The notes: a model not told the origin generated them from the sequence alone. A stretch of 64,000 nt of DNA from Mesorhizobium sp. WSM4306 (GCF_007003975.1 NZ_VFTC01000009.1:62001-126000); one strand, 5' to 3'; positions 1 to 9,962 are shown, numbered from the stretch's first letter. Translations and numbers: made by a program.

Positions 1-9
1 GCCAGGTCG

Positions 10-117
10 CCCCCTCATCCGGCCGCTTCGCGGCCACCTTCTTCCCGAGGGGAGAAGAGGTCACCAGCTGCGACGTCGGCCTCCTCTCCCCAGCGGGGAG
101 AAGGTGGGATGAGGGGG
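10..117. repeat. Intergenic palindromic repeat with 11-bp ends
   Basis: The ends at 10-20 and 107-117 are perfect 11-bp inverted repeats (CCCCCTCATCC and its complement). Inside are a GGCCGC/GCGGCC hairpin near 21-35 and two CTTCTCCCC/GGGGAGAAG-type stems. The element lies directly behind the 3' end of the minus-strand ABC ATPase and could act as a 3' hairpin. It resembles in plan the two longer elements near 19.8 and 33.6 kb but differs in sequence. That it belongs to a rhizobial interspersed family is inference. Confidence 0.7.
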
Positions 118-132
118 TCTTTTCAGCCATGG

Positions 133-828
133 CTACGCCGTCACTTTGAGCAGAGGCGCATCCTCGATGCGGCCCGAGCGCATCGACACCTGGCGCGAGC
201 AGCGCGCCGCAAGGGCTGGATCATGGGTGACCAGCACCAGCGTCATGCCGCGCTCGGCCGCAATGGCGAACAAAAGGTCGGCCACCTGCCGCCCCGTCGC
301 CTGGTCGAGATTGCCGGTCGGTTCGTCGGCGATGAGAATGCGCGGCGCGGGTGCCAGCGCCCGAGCAATCGCCACGCGCTGCTGTTCGCCGCCGGAGAGT
401 TCGCCGGGATAGTGGGTGACTCGGTCGCTCAGGCCTACGGCTGCCAGTTCACGCGCGGCCACGCCGAACGGATCGGCATGGCCGGCCAGCTCCAGCGGCA
501 CCGCGACATTTTCCAGCGCTGTCATATTGGGAATGAGATGGAAAGACTGGAAGACGATGCCGATGTTTCGGCCCCGAAACGATGCAATCTGGTCCTCGCT
601 TTTGCCGTTAAGCAATTCGCCGGCGATGCGCACCGTGCCCGAATCGACCCGCTCCAGTCCGGCCAGAACCATCAGCAAGGTCGACTTGCCGGATCCCGAA
701 GGCCCGACGATGCCCGTCGCCTCGCCGCGCGTGACGTCGAGGCTGACGCCTTTCAGCACATGCACGGACGACGCGCCTTGGCCGAGGGTCAGGGATATGT
801 CTTTCAGCTCGATGACGGCTTCTGTCAC
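133..828 (-). CDS. ABC transporter ATP-binding protein, LolD/YbbA type
   Basis: A 231-aa cytoplasmic ATPase that would energise a FtsX-like permease of the MacB/LolCDE/YbbP class. Walker A (GPSGSGKST) is at residues 42-50, the signature LSGGEQQR at 144-151, Walker B ILIADEP at 164-170, and an H-loop THDP follows near 200. The length is typical of this family. It is divergent from the tesA-type esterase, as in the ybbA-tesA arrangement of Escherichia coli; in that layout the partner permease should lie off the left edge, beyond the palindromic repeat. Transport substrate unknown. Start ATG at 828. Confidence 0.9.
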   Translation of the reverse strand: MTEAVIELKDISLTLGQGASSVHVLKGVSLDVTRGEATGIVGPSGSGKSTLLMVLAGLERVDSGTVRIAGELLNGKSEDQIASFRGRNIGIVFQSFHLIPNMTALENVAVPLELAGHADPFGVAARELAAVGLSDRVTHYPGELSGGEQQRVAIARALAPAPRILIADEPTGNLDQATGRQVADLLFAIAAERGMTLVLVTHDPALAARCSRQVSMRSGRIEDAPLLKVTA

Positions 829-913
829 AATTAAAGCGTCCTATATGGGGATGAAGGCTCTGCCTGCCGGAAGCCGTCGCCGGAAGAATTCTTGGTCATA
901 TGGGGCCTGCTGC

Positions 914-1558
914 ATGTCTTTCAAACGCTCGATTGCCGCAGGGCTCATCCTTTTCCTCACCCTTTGCGGCGCCATTTCGTCGGCGCGGGCCGAGACATTC
1001 ACCATCGTCGGCTTCGGCGACAGCCTGATGGCGGGCTTTGGCCTGGGGCCTGGCGAAGGCTTCACCGACAAATTGCAGGCAGCCCTTCGCGCCAAGGGCC
1101 TTGATGTGAGCGTCGCCAATGCCGGCGTTTCCGGCGATACGTCGAGCGGTGGCCTGTCGCGGCTCGACTGGTCGGTGCCGGACGGCACCAAGCTTGTCAT
1201 CCTGGAACTCGGCGCCAACGACATGCTGCGTGGCGTCTCGCCCAGCATTACTGAAAAGAACCTGGACGACATGCTGGCGAAGCTGAAAGCGCGCAAGATC
1301 GCCGTGCTTCTGGCCGGCATGCGCGCCGCCCCCAATCTCGGCGCCGACTACCAGACCGCCTTCGATGCGATCTATCCGAAGCTGGCCGGGAAATACGATG
1401 TGCCGCTCTATCCGTTCTTTCTCGATGGCGTTGCCGGCGAGAGCGGGTTCCAACTCGAGGACGGCCTGCACCCCAATGCCAAGGGCGTCGACCGCATGGT
1501 CGAGCGCATCCTGCCCATCGTGGAAAAGGCAATTGCAGCGGTCGAGGGCGGCGCCTGA
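914..1558 (+). CDS. tesA: Arylesterase / acyl-CoA thioesterase I, SGNH hydrolase
   Basis: A 214-aa SGNH-family hydrolase that cleaves short acyl esters or thioesters, probably in the periplasm. Residues 1-26 form a signal peptide (basic start, hydrophobic core, SARA-E cleavage region). The GDSL-type block GFGDSLMAG places the nucleophile Ser at 37; LGANDM is block III and DGLHPN near the C terminus gives the Asp/His pair. The reading frame is open further upstream (ATGs at 845 and 851), but the start at 914 leaves a clean signal peptide. Divergent from the ABC ATPase, as tesA is from ybbA in enterobacteria. Confidence 0.88.
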   Translation: MSFKRSIAAGLILFLTLCGAISSARAETFTIVGFGDSLMAGFGLGPGEGFTDKLQAALRAKGLDVSVANAGVSGDTSSGGLSRLDWSVPDGTKLVILELGANDMLRGVSPSITEKNLDDMLAKLKARKIAVLLAGMRAAPNLGADYQTAFDAIYPKLAGKYDVPLYPFFLDGVAGESGFQLEDGLHPNAKGVDRMVERILPIVEKAIAAVEGGA

Positions 1559-1695
1559 AACGGGATCTTCGCTTCTGACGGCACCTTCCGTAAGGGAAAC
1601 ATTAGGGAAAGCCTGCGACCAACAAATCACTTGCCCCGCTTGAATATCGATGATTCGGTAGGGGCATAGTTCGATTCGAGGAAGGGAGGCTCACC

Positions 1696-2292
1696 ATGCC
1701 GCGTCTTTTCACCGCCCTCGAAATACCGCGTGACGCCGCTCTTTCGCTGTCCCTGCTCAGGGGCGGCCTGCCCGGGGCGCGCTGGATCGATGTCGAAAAC
1801 TACCACATGACGCTGCGCTTCATCGGCGATGTCGAGGGCCATGTCGCTGACGAGATCGCCAACGCGCTCGACCGGGTTCACCGCCCATCCTTCTCGCTTA
1901 CGCTGTCCGGGGTCGGCGCCTTCGGCCAGAAAAAGCCGCATGCCGTCTGGGCCGGCGTTTTCGCCTCACCCGATCTCTCCGCCCTGCAAGGCGAAATCGA
2001 CCGCATCTGCCAGCGGCTGGGCCTGCCGGCGGACCCACGCAAATTCACGCCGCATGTGACGCTGGCGCGTCTACGCAATTCGAGCCCGCTCGACGTAGCG
2101 CAGTACTTGTCGGCGCGCGGCAATTTCTCGACACTGCCGTTCCGCGTCGGCCGCTTCGTCTTGATGTCGTCGCGCGATTCGGTCGGCGGCGGTCCCTACA
2201 TCGTCGAGGAAGCCTGGCCGCTGTCCGGCGCCGATGCGCGCTCCTCGAGCAGCTTTGCCAGCGCCTCCGACGCTTCGCGGATCATGCGGTAG
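1696..2292 (+). CDS. thpR: RNA 2',3'-cyclic phosphodiesterase (2'-5' RNA ligase family)
   Basis: A 198-aa protein of the 2H phosphoesterase superfamily, which opens 2',3'-cyclic phosphates on RNA. The two diagnostic HxTx motifs are HMTL at residues 37-40 and HVTL at 120-123, each followed by the expected hydrophobic strand. Family members usually end soon after the GGGPY-VVEEW-like strand; here about 30 Ser/Ala-rich residues follow and overlap the 3' end of the convergent phosphatase gene by 97 bp, so the tail may be non-functional extension. GGAGG-like ribosome site just before the ATG (gaagggaggctcacc). Confidence 0.88.
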   Translation: MPRLFTALEIPRDAALSLSLLRGGLPGARWIDVENYHMTLRFIGDVEGHVADEIANALDRVHRPSFSLTLSGVGAFGQKKPHAVWAGVFASPDLSALQGEIDRICQRLGLPADPRKFTPHVTLARLRNSSPLDVAQYLSARGNFSTLPFRVGRFVLMSSRDSVGGGPYIVEEAWPLSGADARSSSSFASASDASRIMR

Positions 2293-2708
2293 ACCGAAGC
2301 GAAGGCTTCCGCCCCGTCGTAATAGGGATCCGGCACGTCGCGGGCTTTTCCCTGCGCGAACTCCGCCAGCAGATGGATGCGTTCGCCGGCGCCGGCCGGC
2401 GCCATCACCTTCAGGTCTCGGACATTCTGCCGGTCCATACCGAGGATCAGGTCGAAGCGGGCAAAATCCTCCGGCCGGACCTTCCGCGCCCGCTGCCCGG
2501 AAATGTCGATGCCGTGGCGGGCAGCGACCGCGACCGAGCGCGGGTCTGGTGCTTCGCCGAGATTCCAGCCGCCGGTCGCGGCCGAGTCCAGCATCATGGC
2601 GCGGCCCCGCTCGGCCAGCACGGCGCGAAACACGCCTTCGGCGAGTGGCGAGCGGCAGATGTTGCCGAGGCAGACGAACAGAATGGAATTTATTGGCTTT
2701 ACGCTCAT
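2196..2708 (-). CDS. Low-molecular-weight protein-tyrosine phosphatase
   Basis: A 170-aa cytosolic phosphatase. The P-loop C-x5-R-S is at residues 13-20 ([10 protein letters not shown]), and the general-acid loop DPYYD lies near the C-terminal third. Length fits the family, about 150-170 aa. I chose the ATG at 2708 because it leaves the usual short lead of about ten residues before the P-loop; the frame is open upstream to 2948. It is convergent with thpR, and the last 97 bp of both genes overlap. Substrate cannot be told; relatives act on tyrosine kinases of exopolysaccharide systems or on small phospho-compounds. Confidence 0.88.
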   Translation of the reverse strand: MSVKPINSILFVCLGNICRSPLAEGVFRAVLAERGRAMMLDSAATGGWNLGEAPDPRSVAVAARHGIDISGQRARKVRPEDFARFDLILGMDRQNVRDLKVMAPAGAGERIHLLAEFAQGKARDVPDPYYDGAEAFASVYRMIREASEALAKLLEERASAPDSGQASSTM

Positions 2709-2811
2709 TCGATATGCGCCGTTTGTGCATTTGGAACCCCAAAACGCAAAGCACGTTTGGGCGACTTGCACTATGGTGAGGGTCAAAATCGGGATAGCAC
2801 GGGACATCATC

Positions 2812-3108
2812 ATGACGAGAGAAAAACTCAGCAAGGACGCCATTACAGCCGCACTGGCCGACCTCGGCGGCTGGTCGTTGGCCGCGGACGGCGCCTCCAT
2901 CAAGCGCAATTTCGTCTTCAAGAACTTTTCCGAAGCCTTCGCCTTCATGACCCGCGTCGCTTTGGCCGCGGAAAAAATGGACCATCACCCCGACTGGTCG
3001 AACGTCTACAAGACCGTCGACGTGACGCTGAACACCCACGACGCCGGCGGCGTCACTGCGCTTGACATCGCGCTGGCCAAGAAGATGAACGGTTATTTCG
3101 GCGGCTGA
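2812..3108 (+). CDS. phhB: 4a-hydroxytetrahydrobiopterin dehydratase (PCD/DCoH)
   Basis: A 98-aa enzyme that dehydrates 4a-hydroxy-tetrahydropterin after aromatic amino-acid hydroxylation. The family signature with consecutive histidines is visible as [12 protein letters not shown], followed by the [15 protein letters not shown] strand. Length is standard. The ATG at 2812 follows an in-frame upstream ATG at 2773; the shorter start matches the usual N terminus (MTREKLS). It is divergent from the phosphatase, with about 100 bp between starts. No hydroxylase gene is present in the window. Confidence 0.9.
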   Translation: MTREKLSKDAITAALADLGGWSLAADGASIKRNFVFKNFSEAFAFMTRVALAAEKMDHHPDWSNVYKTVDVTLNTHDAGGVTALDIALAKKMNGYFGG

Positions 3109-3240
3109 ACGTCGGGCGCAGCGACGTGCCGGCAACGGCAAATCGGAACCATCCTCTTGCAGGGAGGTTCGGCTTTCACCACATTTTCCCGTGCCGGCCG
3201 CGCGCAACACGGTGCGTGACGGCCAGCAGAGGAGACATTG

Positions 3241-3603
3241 ATGGCGCAACAACCCGGTTTTGATTTCTTCGGCTTCGGCAACGGGCTGGGCGATGAAAGC
3301 GAAGTGCGCGCGAAATTCTGGCGCACGGCCAAGAAGGCGGCGCGGCAGATACCGTTCATGGAAGAGGTGGTCGCCGCCTATTACTGCGCGCTCGACAAGA
3401 AGACGCCTTTGCGCGCCAAGGGCATATTGCTGGCAGCGCTTGGCTATTTCGTGCTGCCGACCGACGTCATCCCCGATTTCGTCCTCGGCCTCGGCTTCAC
3501 CGACGACATCGCCGTGCTGACCGCGGCGATCACTGCCGTCAGCGCCCATATCACGCCTGCCCACCGCAAGGCCGCCAAGGAAGCGATCGCCGACAAGAGC
3601 TGA
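3241..3603 (+). CDS. DUF1232 (YkvA-family) protein
   Basis: A 120-aa protein whose middle holds the DUF1232 core: a KTPLRAKGILLAALGYFVLPTDVIPDF stretch (broken here as LLAALGYFVLPTD then VIPDF) that inserts as a hydrophobic helix hairpin in this family, followed by LGFTDDIAVLTAAI. Function of the family is unsettled. Preceded by a strong AGGAGA site 7 bp before the ATG; a TTG codon directly upstream (3238) could also start. Stands alone between phhB and ialB. Confidence 0.85.
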   Translation: MAQQPGFDFFGFGNGLGDESEVRAKFWRTAKKAARQIPFMEEVVAAYYCALDKKTPLRAKGILLAALGYFVLPTDVIPDFVLGLGFTDDIAVLTAAITAVSAHITPAHRKAAKEAIADKS

Positions 3604-3922
3604 ACCGTCGGCCGTCCCATCAGCGAACTTGTTTTCCAGAAATCCGGCGTTCAAACAGGGCGATAGTCGCTTGGCTTCGGGTTCCGCTGCGGCCGTTGAA
3701 AAAGTCAAACTCTTGCCGCTTTCGTGGCCTCCAAGTCGCCGCAGGGACATTGCGACAGCGGCTTTTCACAAAGGCAGCGTGAAAATGGCGGTGGTTTCCA
3801 GGGATGAATGTCCTTTTCCGAGGGAAATTCACCGTTTGGTAACCCAGATTAAATCAAAATGAAGCGACGGGCAGGACGCCAAGCCGGCCTGCCTCCGCAC
3901 CATTTGGAATACAGGAAAAACG
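3604..3922. other. 319-bp intergenic stretch, no gene recognised
   Basis: Short open frames exist on both strands here but none has a convincing ribosome site or recognisable protein. The part near 3830-3860 is AT-rich (ggtaacccagattaaatc) and is the likeliest place for the ialB promoter. I see no RNA gene or repeat. Confidence 0.4.
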
Positions 3923-4426
3923 ATGCGCGGATTGATTGCACTAGTCTCGAGCCTGGTCCTGGTGGCCTTTGCCGCGCCGGCGCTGGCGCAGCAGGCAACC
4001 AAGATCGGCCAGCACAATGCCTGGGGCACCTACAGCTATCAGGCGCAGGGCGGCAAGGTCTGCTATGTGCTCACCGTGCCGACCGACAAGCAGCCGCCGA
4101 CGCTCGACCATGGCGACATGTTCTTCTTCGTCAGCCAGCGGCCGGGCCAGCAGGTGTCCTACGAACCGCAATTCATCGCTGGCTACACCTTCCAGGAAGG
4201 CTCCAAGGCCACCGTCACCATCGACAAGAAGACGTTCTCGATGTTCACCCGCGGCAAGTCGGCCTGGGTCGAGAACGCTGCCGAGGAACCCGTGCTGATC
4301 GCCGCCATGAAGACCGGCACCGACATGAAGGTGTCGGCGAAGTCCGGCCGCGGCAACCCGACGACCTATGTGTTTTCGCTGAAGGGCATCTCGGCGGCGC
4401 TGTCGTCGATCGCCAAGTGCAAGTAG
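3923..4426 (+). CDS. Invasion-associated locus B (IalB) family secreted protein
   Basis: A 167-aa exported protein. Residues 1-22 are a signal peptide ending APALA-QQ. The mature part follows the IalB pattern: a beta-rich domain opening with a W-x-x-Y segment (NAWGTYSYQAQGGKVCY), a middle FVSQRPGQ strand, a SMFTRGKSAWVE segment and a C-terminal SAKSGRGNPTTYVFSLKG strand ending with a Cys-Lys. Two Cys in the mature protein (in KVCYVL and AKCK) could pair. IalB proteins are named from Bartonella invasion, but most alphaproteobacteria carry several and their role is unclear. Likely monocistronic. Confidence 0.85.
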   Translation: MRGLIALVSSLVLVAFAAPALAQQATKIGQHNAWGTYSYQAQGGKVCYVLTVPTDKQPPTLDHGDMFFFVSQRPGQQVSYEPQFIAGYTFQEGSKATVTIDKKTFSMFTRGKSAWVENAAEEPVLIAAMKTGTDMKVSAKSGRGNPTTYVFSLKGISAALSSIAKCK

Positions 4427-4487
4427 TTGCCGGCGCTGAAAAGCCTGCTCTCGAACTCCATCCGAGAAACACCTGCACTCGGTTCGA

Positions 4488-4694
4488 ATGAGCAAATCGG
4501 GAAAGATCCTGCGAACGGTATGGATTGTCGCGCTATGCGCAGCGGGAACGCTGCTTGGCGGTAAGGCCGGCTATCACGCCGCCGGATACGTTGGAGCAAT
4601 AGCTCTGGGTTTTGCAGGCTGGATTGTCGGCGCGATGCTCGGCATGGGCGGTTTGGCTGGAGTAAGAATTTTGATGCGCATTTTGGCAACTTAA
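4488..4694 (+). CDS. Small glycine-rich membrane protein, hypothetical
   Basis: A 68-aa protein with a short basic N terminus (MSKSGKILR) and two hydrophobic Gly/Ala-rich segments (about residues 11-25 and 30-62), consistent with two membrane helices. The glycine zipper pattern GGKAGYHAAGYVGAIALGFAGWIVGAMLG (Gly every three to four residues, residues 23-51) suggests tight helix packing. I do not recognise a family. It lies 61 bp after ialB in the same direction. Confidence 0.5.
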   Translation: MSKSGKILRTVWIVALCAAGTLLGGKAGYHAAGYVGAIALGFAGWIVGAMLGMGGLAGVRILMRILAT

Positions 4695-4830
4695 GCACTG
4701 CCTTCTCTGGCATCCGTTAGCTGGGGACCAACCGCCCTGCATGACTCTCACTCCAACCTGTGCTATGCGCCGCGCTTCTTTTCGGCACGATGGATGAAAT
4801 CGGCCGCAATTCGCTTATATTGGCGCTGAT

Positions 4831-6066
4831 ATGACCCTTTCCTTCGATCTCACCACTGAGGGCGCACGCGATGCGTTGCGCGCCCGCACAGCTTTGGCTG
4901 AAAAGCCGTCGCTGATCGGCTTGACCCGGGCCGAACTCGGCGAGGCCCTCATCAGTGCCGGCATCGTGCCCGAGCGCCAGGCGAAAATGCGCGCCCAGCA
5001 GCTGTGGCACTGGATGTATGTTCGCGGCGTTTCCGATTTCGCCGGCATGTTCAACATCTCCAAGGATCTGCGCGGCGAGCTCGACAAGCATTTCACCGTC
5101 GCCCGGCCCGAAATCGTCGAGGAGCAGATCTCGTCCGACGGCACGCGCAAATGGCTGTTCCGCTTTCCGCCGCGTGGCGCTGGCCGTCCGGTCGAGATCG
5201 AGACCGTCTACATCCCCGAGGAAGGCCGCGGCACGCTGTGCATCTCCTCGCAGGTCGGCTGCACGCTGACTTGCTCGTTCTGCCACACCGGCACGCAGAA
5301 ACTGGTGCGCAATCTGACTGCGGAAGAGATCCTCGCCCAGTTGCTCACCGCGCGCGACCGGCTCGGCGATTTCCCCGACCGCGACACGCCCGACGGCGCC
5401 ATCGTGCCGGCCGAGGGTCGCAAAGTCTCCAACATCGTCATGATGGGCATGGGCGAGCCGCTCTACAATTTCGAGGCGGTGAAGAAGGCGCTGCTGATCG
5501 CCTCCGACGGCGACGGGCTCTCCCTGTCCAAGCGCCGCATCACGCTGTCGACCTCCGGCGTGGTGCCGGAAATCCTGCGCACCGGTGAAGAAATCGGCGT
5601 CATGCTGGCGATCTCGCTGCACGCCACCAATGACGATCTGCGCGACCTGCTGGTGCCGATCAACAAGAAGTATCCGCTGAAGGAACTGATCGCGGCGTGC
5701 CGCGCCTATCCCGGCCTCTCCAACGCCAAGCGCATCACCTTCGAATATGTGATGCTGAAGGATGTCAACGACTCCATCGAGGACGCCAAGGGGCTGATCA
5801 AACTGCTCAAGGGCATTCCGGCCAAGATCAACCTGATCCCGTTCAACCCGTGGCCGGGCACCAACTACCAGTGCTCGGACTGGGAGACGATCGAGAAATT
5901 TGCCGACTACATCAACAATGCCGGCTATGCCTCGCCGATCCGCACCCCGCGCGGCCGCGATATCCTCGCCGCGTGCGGCCAGCTGAAGTCGGAATCTGAG
6001 CGCATGCGCAAGGTCGACCGGCTGGCACTGGAAGCCATGATGATCGCGGGGCACGGCGAGGCGTGA
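4831..6066 (+). CDS. rlmN: Dual-specificity 23S rRNA (A2503-C2)/tRNA (A37-C2) methyltransferase
   Basis: A 411-aa radical SAM enzyme that methylates C2 of adenine in 23S rRNA and some tRNAs. The cluster motif C-x3-C-x2-C is at residues 144-151 (GCTLTCSFC), and the second catalytic Cys lies in the C-terminal DILAACGQL. Other family blocks seen: [10 protein letters not shown] (SAM-binding GGE-like), [18 protein letters not shown] and LIPFNPWPG. Its stop overlaps the start of the next membrane gene (GTGA). Confidence 0.96.
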   Translation: MTLSFDLTTEGARDALRARTALAEKPSLIGLTRAELGEALISAGIVPERQAKMRAQQLWHWMYVRGVSDFAGMFNISKDLRGELDKHFTVARPEIVEEQISSDGTRKWLFRFPPRGAGRPVEIETVYIPEEGRGTLCISSQVGCTLTCSFCHTGTQKLVRNLTAEEILAQLLTARDRLGDFPDRDTPDGAIVPAEGRKVSNIVMMGMGEPLYNFEAVKKALLIASDGDGLSLSKRRITLSTSGVVPEILRTGEEIGVMLAISLHATNDDLRDLLVPINKKYPLKELIAACRAYPGLSNAKRITFEYVMLKDVNDSIEDAKGLIKLLKGIPAKINLIPFNPWPGTNYQCSDWETIEKFADYINNAGYASPIRTPRGRDILAACGQLKSESERMRKVDRLALEAMMIAGHGEA

Positions 6067-6524
6067 GCCGCGTCATCGCCTATCTCGTCCGCTTCGCCGT
6101 CATCCTGTTCGGCTATATCGTCGCTTCGCTGGCGGCGAGCGCCTTTCTCAATGTCCTGTTCCTGGCCTCGCTCGGTTACGCGCCCGAGCATGCTCCCCCG
6201 ACGGCGACCGCATCGCTGTATTTTTCGATCCCCTTCGTGGCGCTGTTCATCGCTTATTTCGCCTTCATGCCGGCGGCCATCGTCATCTTGATCTCGGAAA
6301 TACTCAGCCGCCGCGACTGGCTGTTCTATGCCCTTGCGGGCGGCATCGTGGCCGCGGTGTTCCTCGGCTTCGTCCACCAGAATGCCGACATCAATTTCGA
6401 CGTCACCGATCCGCACGCCATCGCCGCGGTGATCGGCTGCGGCATGGTCGGCGGCATCTTCTACTGGCTTTCCGCCGGCCGCTGGGCCGGAAGCTGGTGG
6501 CAGAGTGATGCCTCCCTTCGCTAA
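6063..6524 (+). CDS. Four-helix membrane protein, hypothetical (copy 1)
   Basis: A 153-aa protein that starts with GTG inside the rlmN stop codon, so it is translationally coupled to rlmN. Four hydrophobic segments are visible (about residues 8-35, 50-82, 88-105 and 120-138). It is related to the next gene: [17 protein letters not shown] here aligns with RFATIVIGFIAAVLASS there, and the C-terminal YW-x(3)-GR-x-AGW block is shared. I do not recognise a named family; function unknown. Confidence 0.65.
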   Translation: MSRVIAYLVRFAVILFGYIVASLAASAFLNVLFLASLGYAPEHAPPTATASLYFSIPFVALFIAYFAFMPAAIVILISEILSRRDWLFYALAGGIVAAVFLGFVHQNADINFDVTDPHAIAAVIGCGMVGGIFYWLSAGRWAGSWWQSDASLR

Positions 6525-6659
6525 CCGAGAAGGCCATGCTCGCAACAACAAATACCCCCGTTGCGCAGCAACCCGTTCGCGACGTGGAACAACCTATCTT
6601 AACGGTTATGGTCTATTGAGCGGCGGGAACCATCTCGCTTCAACCTCTCGGGTTTCAGC

Positions 6660-7163
6660 TTGGCTCAATTCATCGCAACCCGGTTTGCAACTATAGTGAT
6701 CGGTTTCATCGCGGCCGTATTGGCGTCCAGCATGACAGTCGCCGCTGCAATAACAACCCTCACTGTCTGGACGGACCCTGGGCCGTGGCTGATGGGGGAC
6801 CCGCTAGCGCCAGTGGCGACAGCCCTGTTCATGGCCATCTACCTGGCGATAGGCGTCGCCATCTTCAGTTTTCCGCCTTTCGGTCTGATGGTTCTGATCG
6901 CCGAAACCAGATCGATCAGGATACCAATCTACTATGCGATCATGGGCGGCGCGTGCGCATTGGCTGGCAGCGCGCTCGTCTTCTGGGTCTGGTCGTCAAG
7001 ACATGTTGCCGCACACGAAATGCCCTTGCAGATTGTCCCGCTTTTAAGGTCCGGCAGAACGTTGTTTGTCGTCGGCCTGATCGCCGGTCTGGCCTATTGG
7101 GCGGTCGCAGGGCGCAGCGCAGGCTGGCGCAAGCCTACTTCGCCTGAGCGGTCAGGATCTTGA
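6660..7163 (+). CDS. Four-helix membrane protein, hypothetical (copy 2)
   Basis: A 167-aa protein, apparently a diverged tandem paralogue of the preceding membrane gene (same order of four hydrophobic segments, matching N-terminal helix and C-terminal AYWAVAGRSAGWR block). The start is a TTG at 6660; the similarity to copy 1 begins within a few residues of it, which supports that start, though no strong ribosome site is seen. Its last 29 bp overlap the 3' end of the convergent LysE-family gene. Function unknown. Confidence 0.55.
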   Translation: MAQFIATRFATIVIGFIAAVLASSMTVAAAITTLTVWTDPGPWLMGDPLAPVATALFMAIYLAIGVAIFSFPPFGLMVLIAETRSIRIPIYYAIMGGACALAGSALVFWVWSSRHVAAHEMPLQIVPLLRSGRTLFVVGLIAGLAYWAVAGRSAGWRKPTSPERSGS

Positions 7164-7776
7164 GCGCGAAGGCCGAAAACACCCCGGCGAAGAGATAGTC
7201 GACCACCCGCGTCACGCGCGGGCTTGCCTTCATCGCCGCCGAAAACTTTTCCGCCGCGAACACCATTGGCGCCGTCACCGGGATCGACAGCACGATGAAC
7301 ATGACGCCGAGGAAGAACAGTTTTCCCGGTGCGTTCGGGTCATGCGCCGAGACGAATTGCGGCAGAAACGTCATGAAGAACAGGATGATCTTCGGGTTGA
7401 GCAGATTGACGCCGAGCCCGGCGGCCCAGCTGCGAAACAGCGAAATCTGCGGCCCGCTCTTCCTCTCCGGCGAAAATGCCGAGCCTTTGGTGAGCGCCTG
7501 CCAGGCCAGGAAGACGAGATAGGCGGCGCCAAAAATCTTCAGCACGAGGAAGGCCATTGGCGAGGCGACGATCAGCGCCGAGATGCCGACGGCCACCAAA
7601 GTGGTGTGGATGAGCGTGCCGCACAGCGCCCCGGTCAGCGAGGCCAAGCCGGCAGCGCGGCCCTGGCTCAGCGTGCGCGAGACGAAAAGCGTCATGTCCG
7701 GCCCCGGCGTGATCGCCAGGATCATGGTGGCGACGGCGAACGGGATCAGCGTCGTGGTGTCGGGGATAAAGGACAT
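7135..7776 (-). CDS. LysE/RhtB-family amino-acid exporter
   Basis: A 213-aa inner-membrane exporter of the LysE superfamily. The N-terminal signature AITPGPDMTLFVSRTLSQGRAAG is present in the expected place (PGPDM at about residue 26) and there are six hydrophobic segments. The ATG at 7776 gives the normal family length; the frame is open to 7845 but the extra residues cross a palindromic repeat. Substrate unknown; relatives export amino acids such as threonine, homoserine or leucine. Divergent from argG, so an arginine link is possible but unsupported. Confidence 0.85.
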   Translation of the reverse strand: MSFIPDTTTLIPFAVATMILAITPGPDMTLFVSRTLSQGRAAGLASLTGALCGTLIHTTLVAVGISALIVASPMAFLVLKIFGAAYLVFLAWQALTKGSAFSPERKSGPQISLFRSWAAGLGVNLLNPKIILFFMTFLPQFVSAHDPNAPGKLFFLGVMFIVLSIPVTAPMVFAAEKFSAAMKASPRVTRVVDYLFAGVFSAFALKILTAQAK

Positions 7777-7792
7777 TGGCGGCCCCTGGCAG

Positions 7793-7838
7793 AGCATCGG
7801 ACCCAAAAGTGGAAGCCGGTTTGGGAGCATCCGATGCT
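7793..7838. repeat. Rhizobial-type palindrome between lysE-like gene and argG
   Basis: Perfect 9-bp inverted ends (AGCATCGGA at 7793-7801 and TCCGATGCT at 7830-7838) enclose CCCAAAAGTGG...CGGTTTGGGA. The inner block CCCAAAAG...CGGTTTGGGA recurs near 47.1 kb. Elements of this plan are common between rhizobial genes; membership of that family is from memory and not searched. It sits 16 bp upstream of the lysE-like start and could affect its expression. Confidence 0.65.
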
Positions 7839-8001
7839 TAAACAAAAAGGATGCGCAGCCCTATAGCGCAGGCGCGGGGTCCCTTCCAGCAGCTGGCGGC
7901 GGCAGCCTCTGGTCCAGACTGGATCAGCGTTCGTCCCTTGCGCTGCCTGGAAAGCCCGTGATACCTCGCCCGCGAAGAACCCTGTCGCGGAACCGCCAAC
8001 A

Positions 8002-9225
<1,224 letters not shown>

Positions 9226-9246
9226 GCCTAACTACTATTTTAGGAG

Positions 9247-9275
9247 AACCCGGCGGAGACGCCGGGTTTTTATTT
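9247..9275 (+). terminator. Rho-independent terminator of argG
   Basis: A 9-bp perfect stem (AACCCGGCG / CGCCGGGTT) with a GAGA tetraloop is followed by TTTATTT-type uridines, 21 bp behind the argG stop. A textbook intrinsic terminator on the plus strand. Confidence 0.92.
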
Positions 9276-9374
9276 GGCGCCTCTAATATAAGAAAAGTCA
9301 AACCAGCCAGGCGACTCCTGTTGACCTTCTAAAAGCTTCATCTAAATTCCCTCGCGGGACGAGGGATTCTGATA

Positions 9375-9962
9375 GTGAAAAACACCATTTTTCTCCTGCT
9401 TGCGGCGGCCATTGTCTTTACCGGAGGCCATTCCTCGCAGGCGGCCGCGAAACGCGAGCAGAATTCGGACGGCTGCATCTCCGCCGTCCATTTATGGAGC
9501 ATCTCGTTCAAGCACGAGATCGCCTCTTTCATGGGCGTCTCGCAGGAGCGCATGCCAGCCCTGTTCTGTCAGCGCATTGGCGAAGGGATTCGCAGGGGGC
9601 GGATTACCTACTCCGACCTAAACCGGCTGCAGCTCGACCAATCGACCGAAATCTGGCTGGTCATCAAGGGCAAGTCAAAGGCGGCTGCCAGCGCCACGCC
9701 GGCGCCGCGGAACTCCAAATTCCGTACCTGCTCAAATGTTATCACCGGCTCCTTCGAGGTTGCGGCTTCCGAGAAATGCCCCTTGGGCGGCAGCTACTCG
9801 CAAGCTGCCGGAGTCCCGACGGTGATCGAGGGCAGGCCAAAGGCGGCTCCTCCAAAGCCGCGGAACCCCAGGTTCCGTACCTGCTCGAATCTTTACGGCG
9901 GCTCCTTCGAGGTTCCCGCTTCCAAGAAATGCCCCTTGGGCGGCGGTTACGTGAACAATTGA
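9375..9962 (+). CDS. Secreted protein with duplicated Cys-rich motif, hypothetical
   Basis: A 195-aa protein with a GTG start and a signal peptide (residues 1-24, cleavage near SSQAAAK). The N-terminal half carries two Cys. The C-terminal half has two copies of a 31-residue unit: FRTCSN-x(4)-GSFEV-x-AS-x-KCPLGG at about 116-142 and 166-192, separated by a Pro/Ala-rich linker. Each unit holds two Cys that could form a small disulfide loop. I do not recognise the family. The 3' end faces the lytic transglycosylase gene. Confidence 0.7.
   Translation: MKNTIFLLLAAAIVFTGGHSSQAAAKREQNSDGCISAVHLWSISFKHEIASFMGVSQERMPALFCQRIGEGIRRGRITYSDLNRLQLDQSTEIWLVIKGKSKAAASATPAPRNSKFRTCSNVITGSFEVAASEKCPLGGSYSQAAGVPTVIEGRPKAAPPKPRNPRFRTCSNLYGGSFEVPASKKCPLGGGYVNN

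Noticed and set aside
2071..3750. 559-aa minus-strand open frame
   Set aside because: Antisense to the ends of thpR, phhB and DUF1232 and out of frame with the phosphatase; no domain.
3629..3862. 77-aa open frame between DUF1232 and ialB
   Set aside because: No ribosome site and no family; an overlapping frame exists on the minus strand.
4717..6054. 445-aa open frame antisense to rlmN
   Set aside because: Mirror of rlmN codon bias, no motif.
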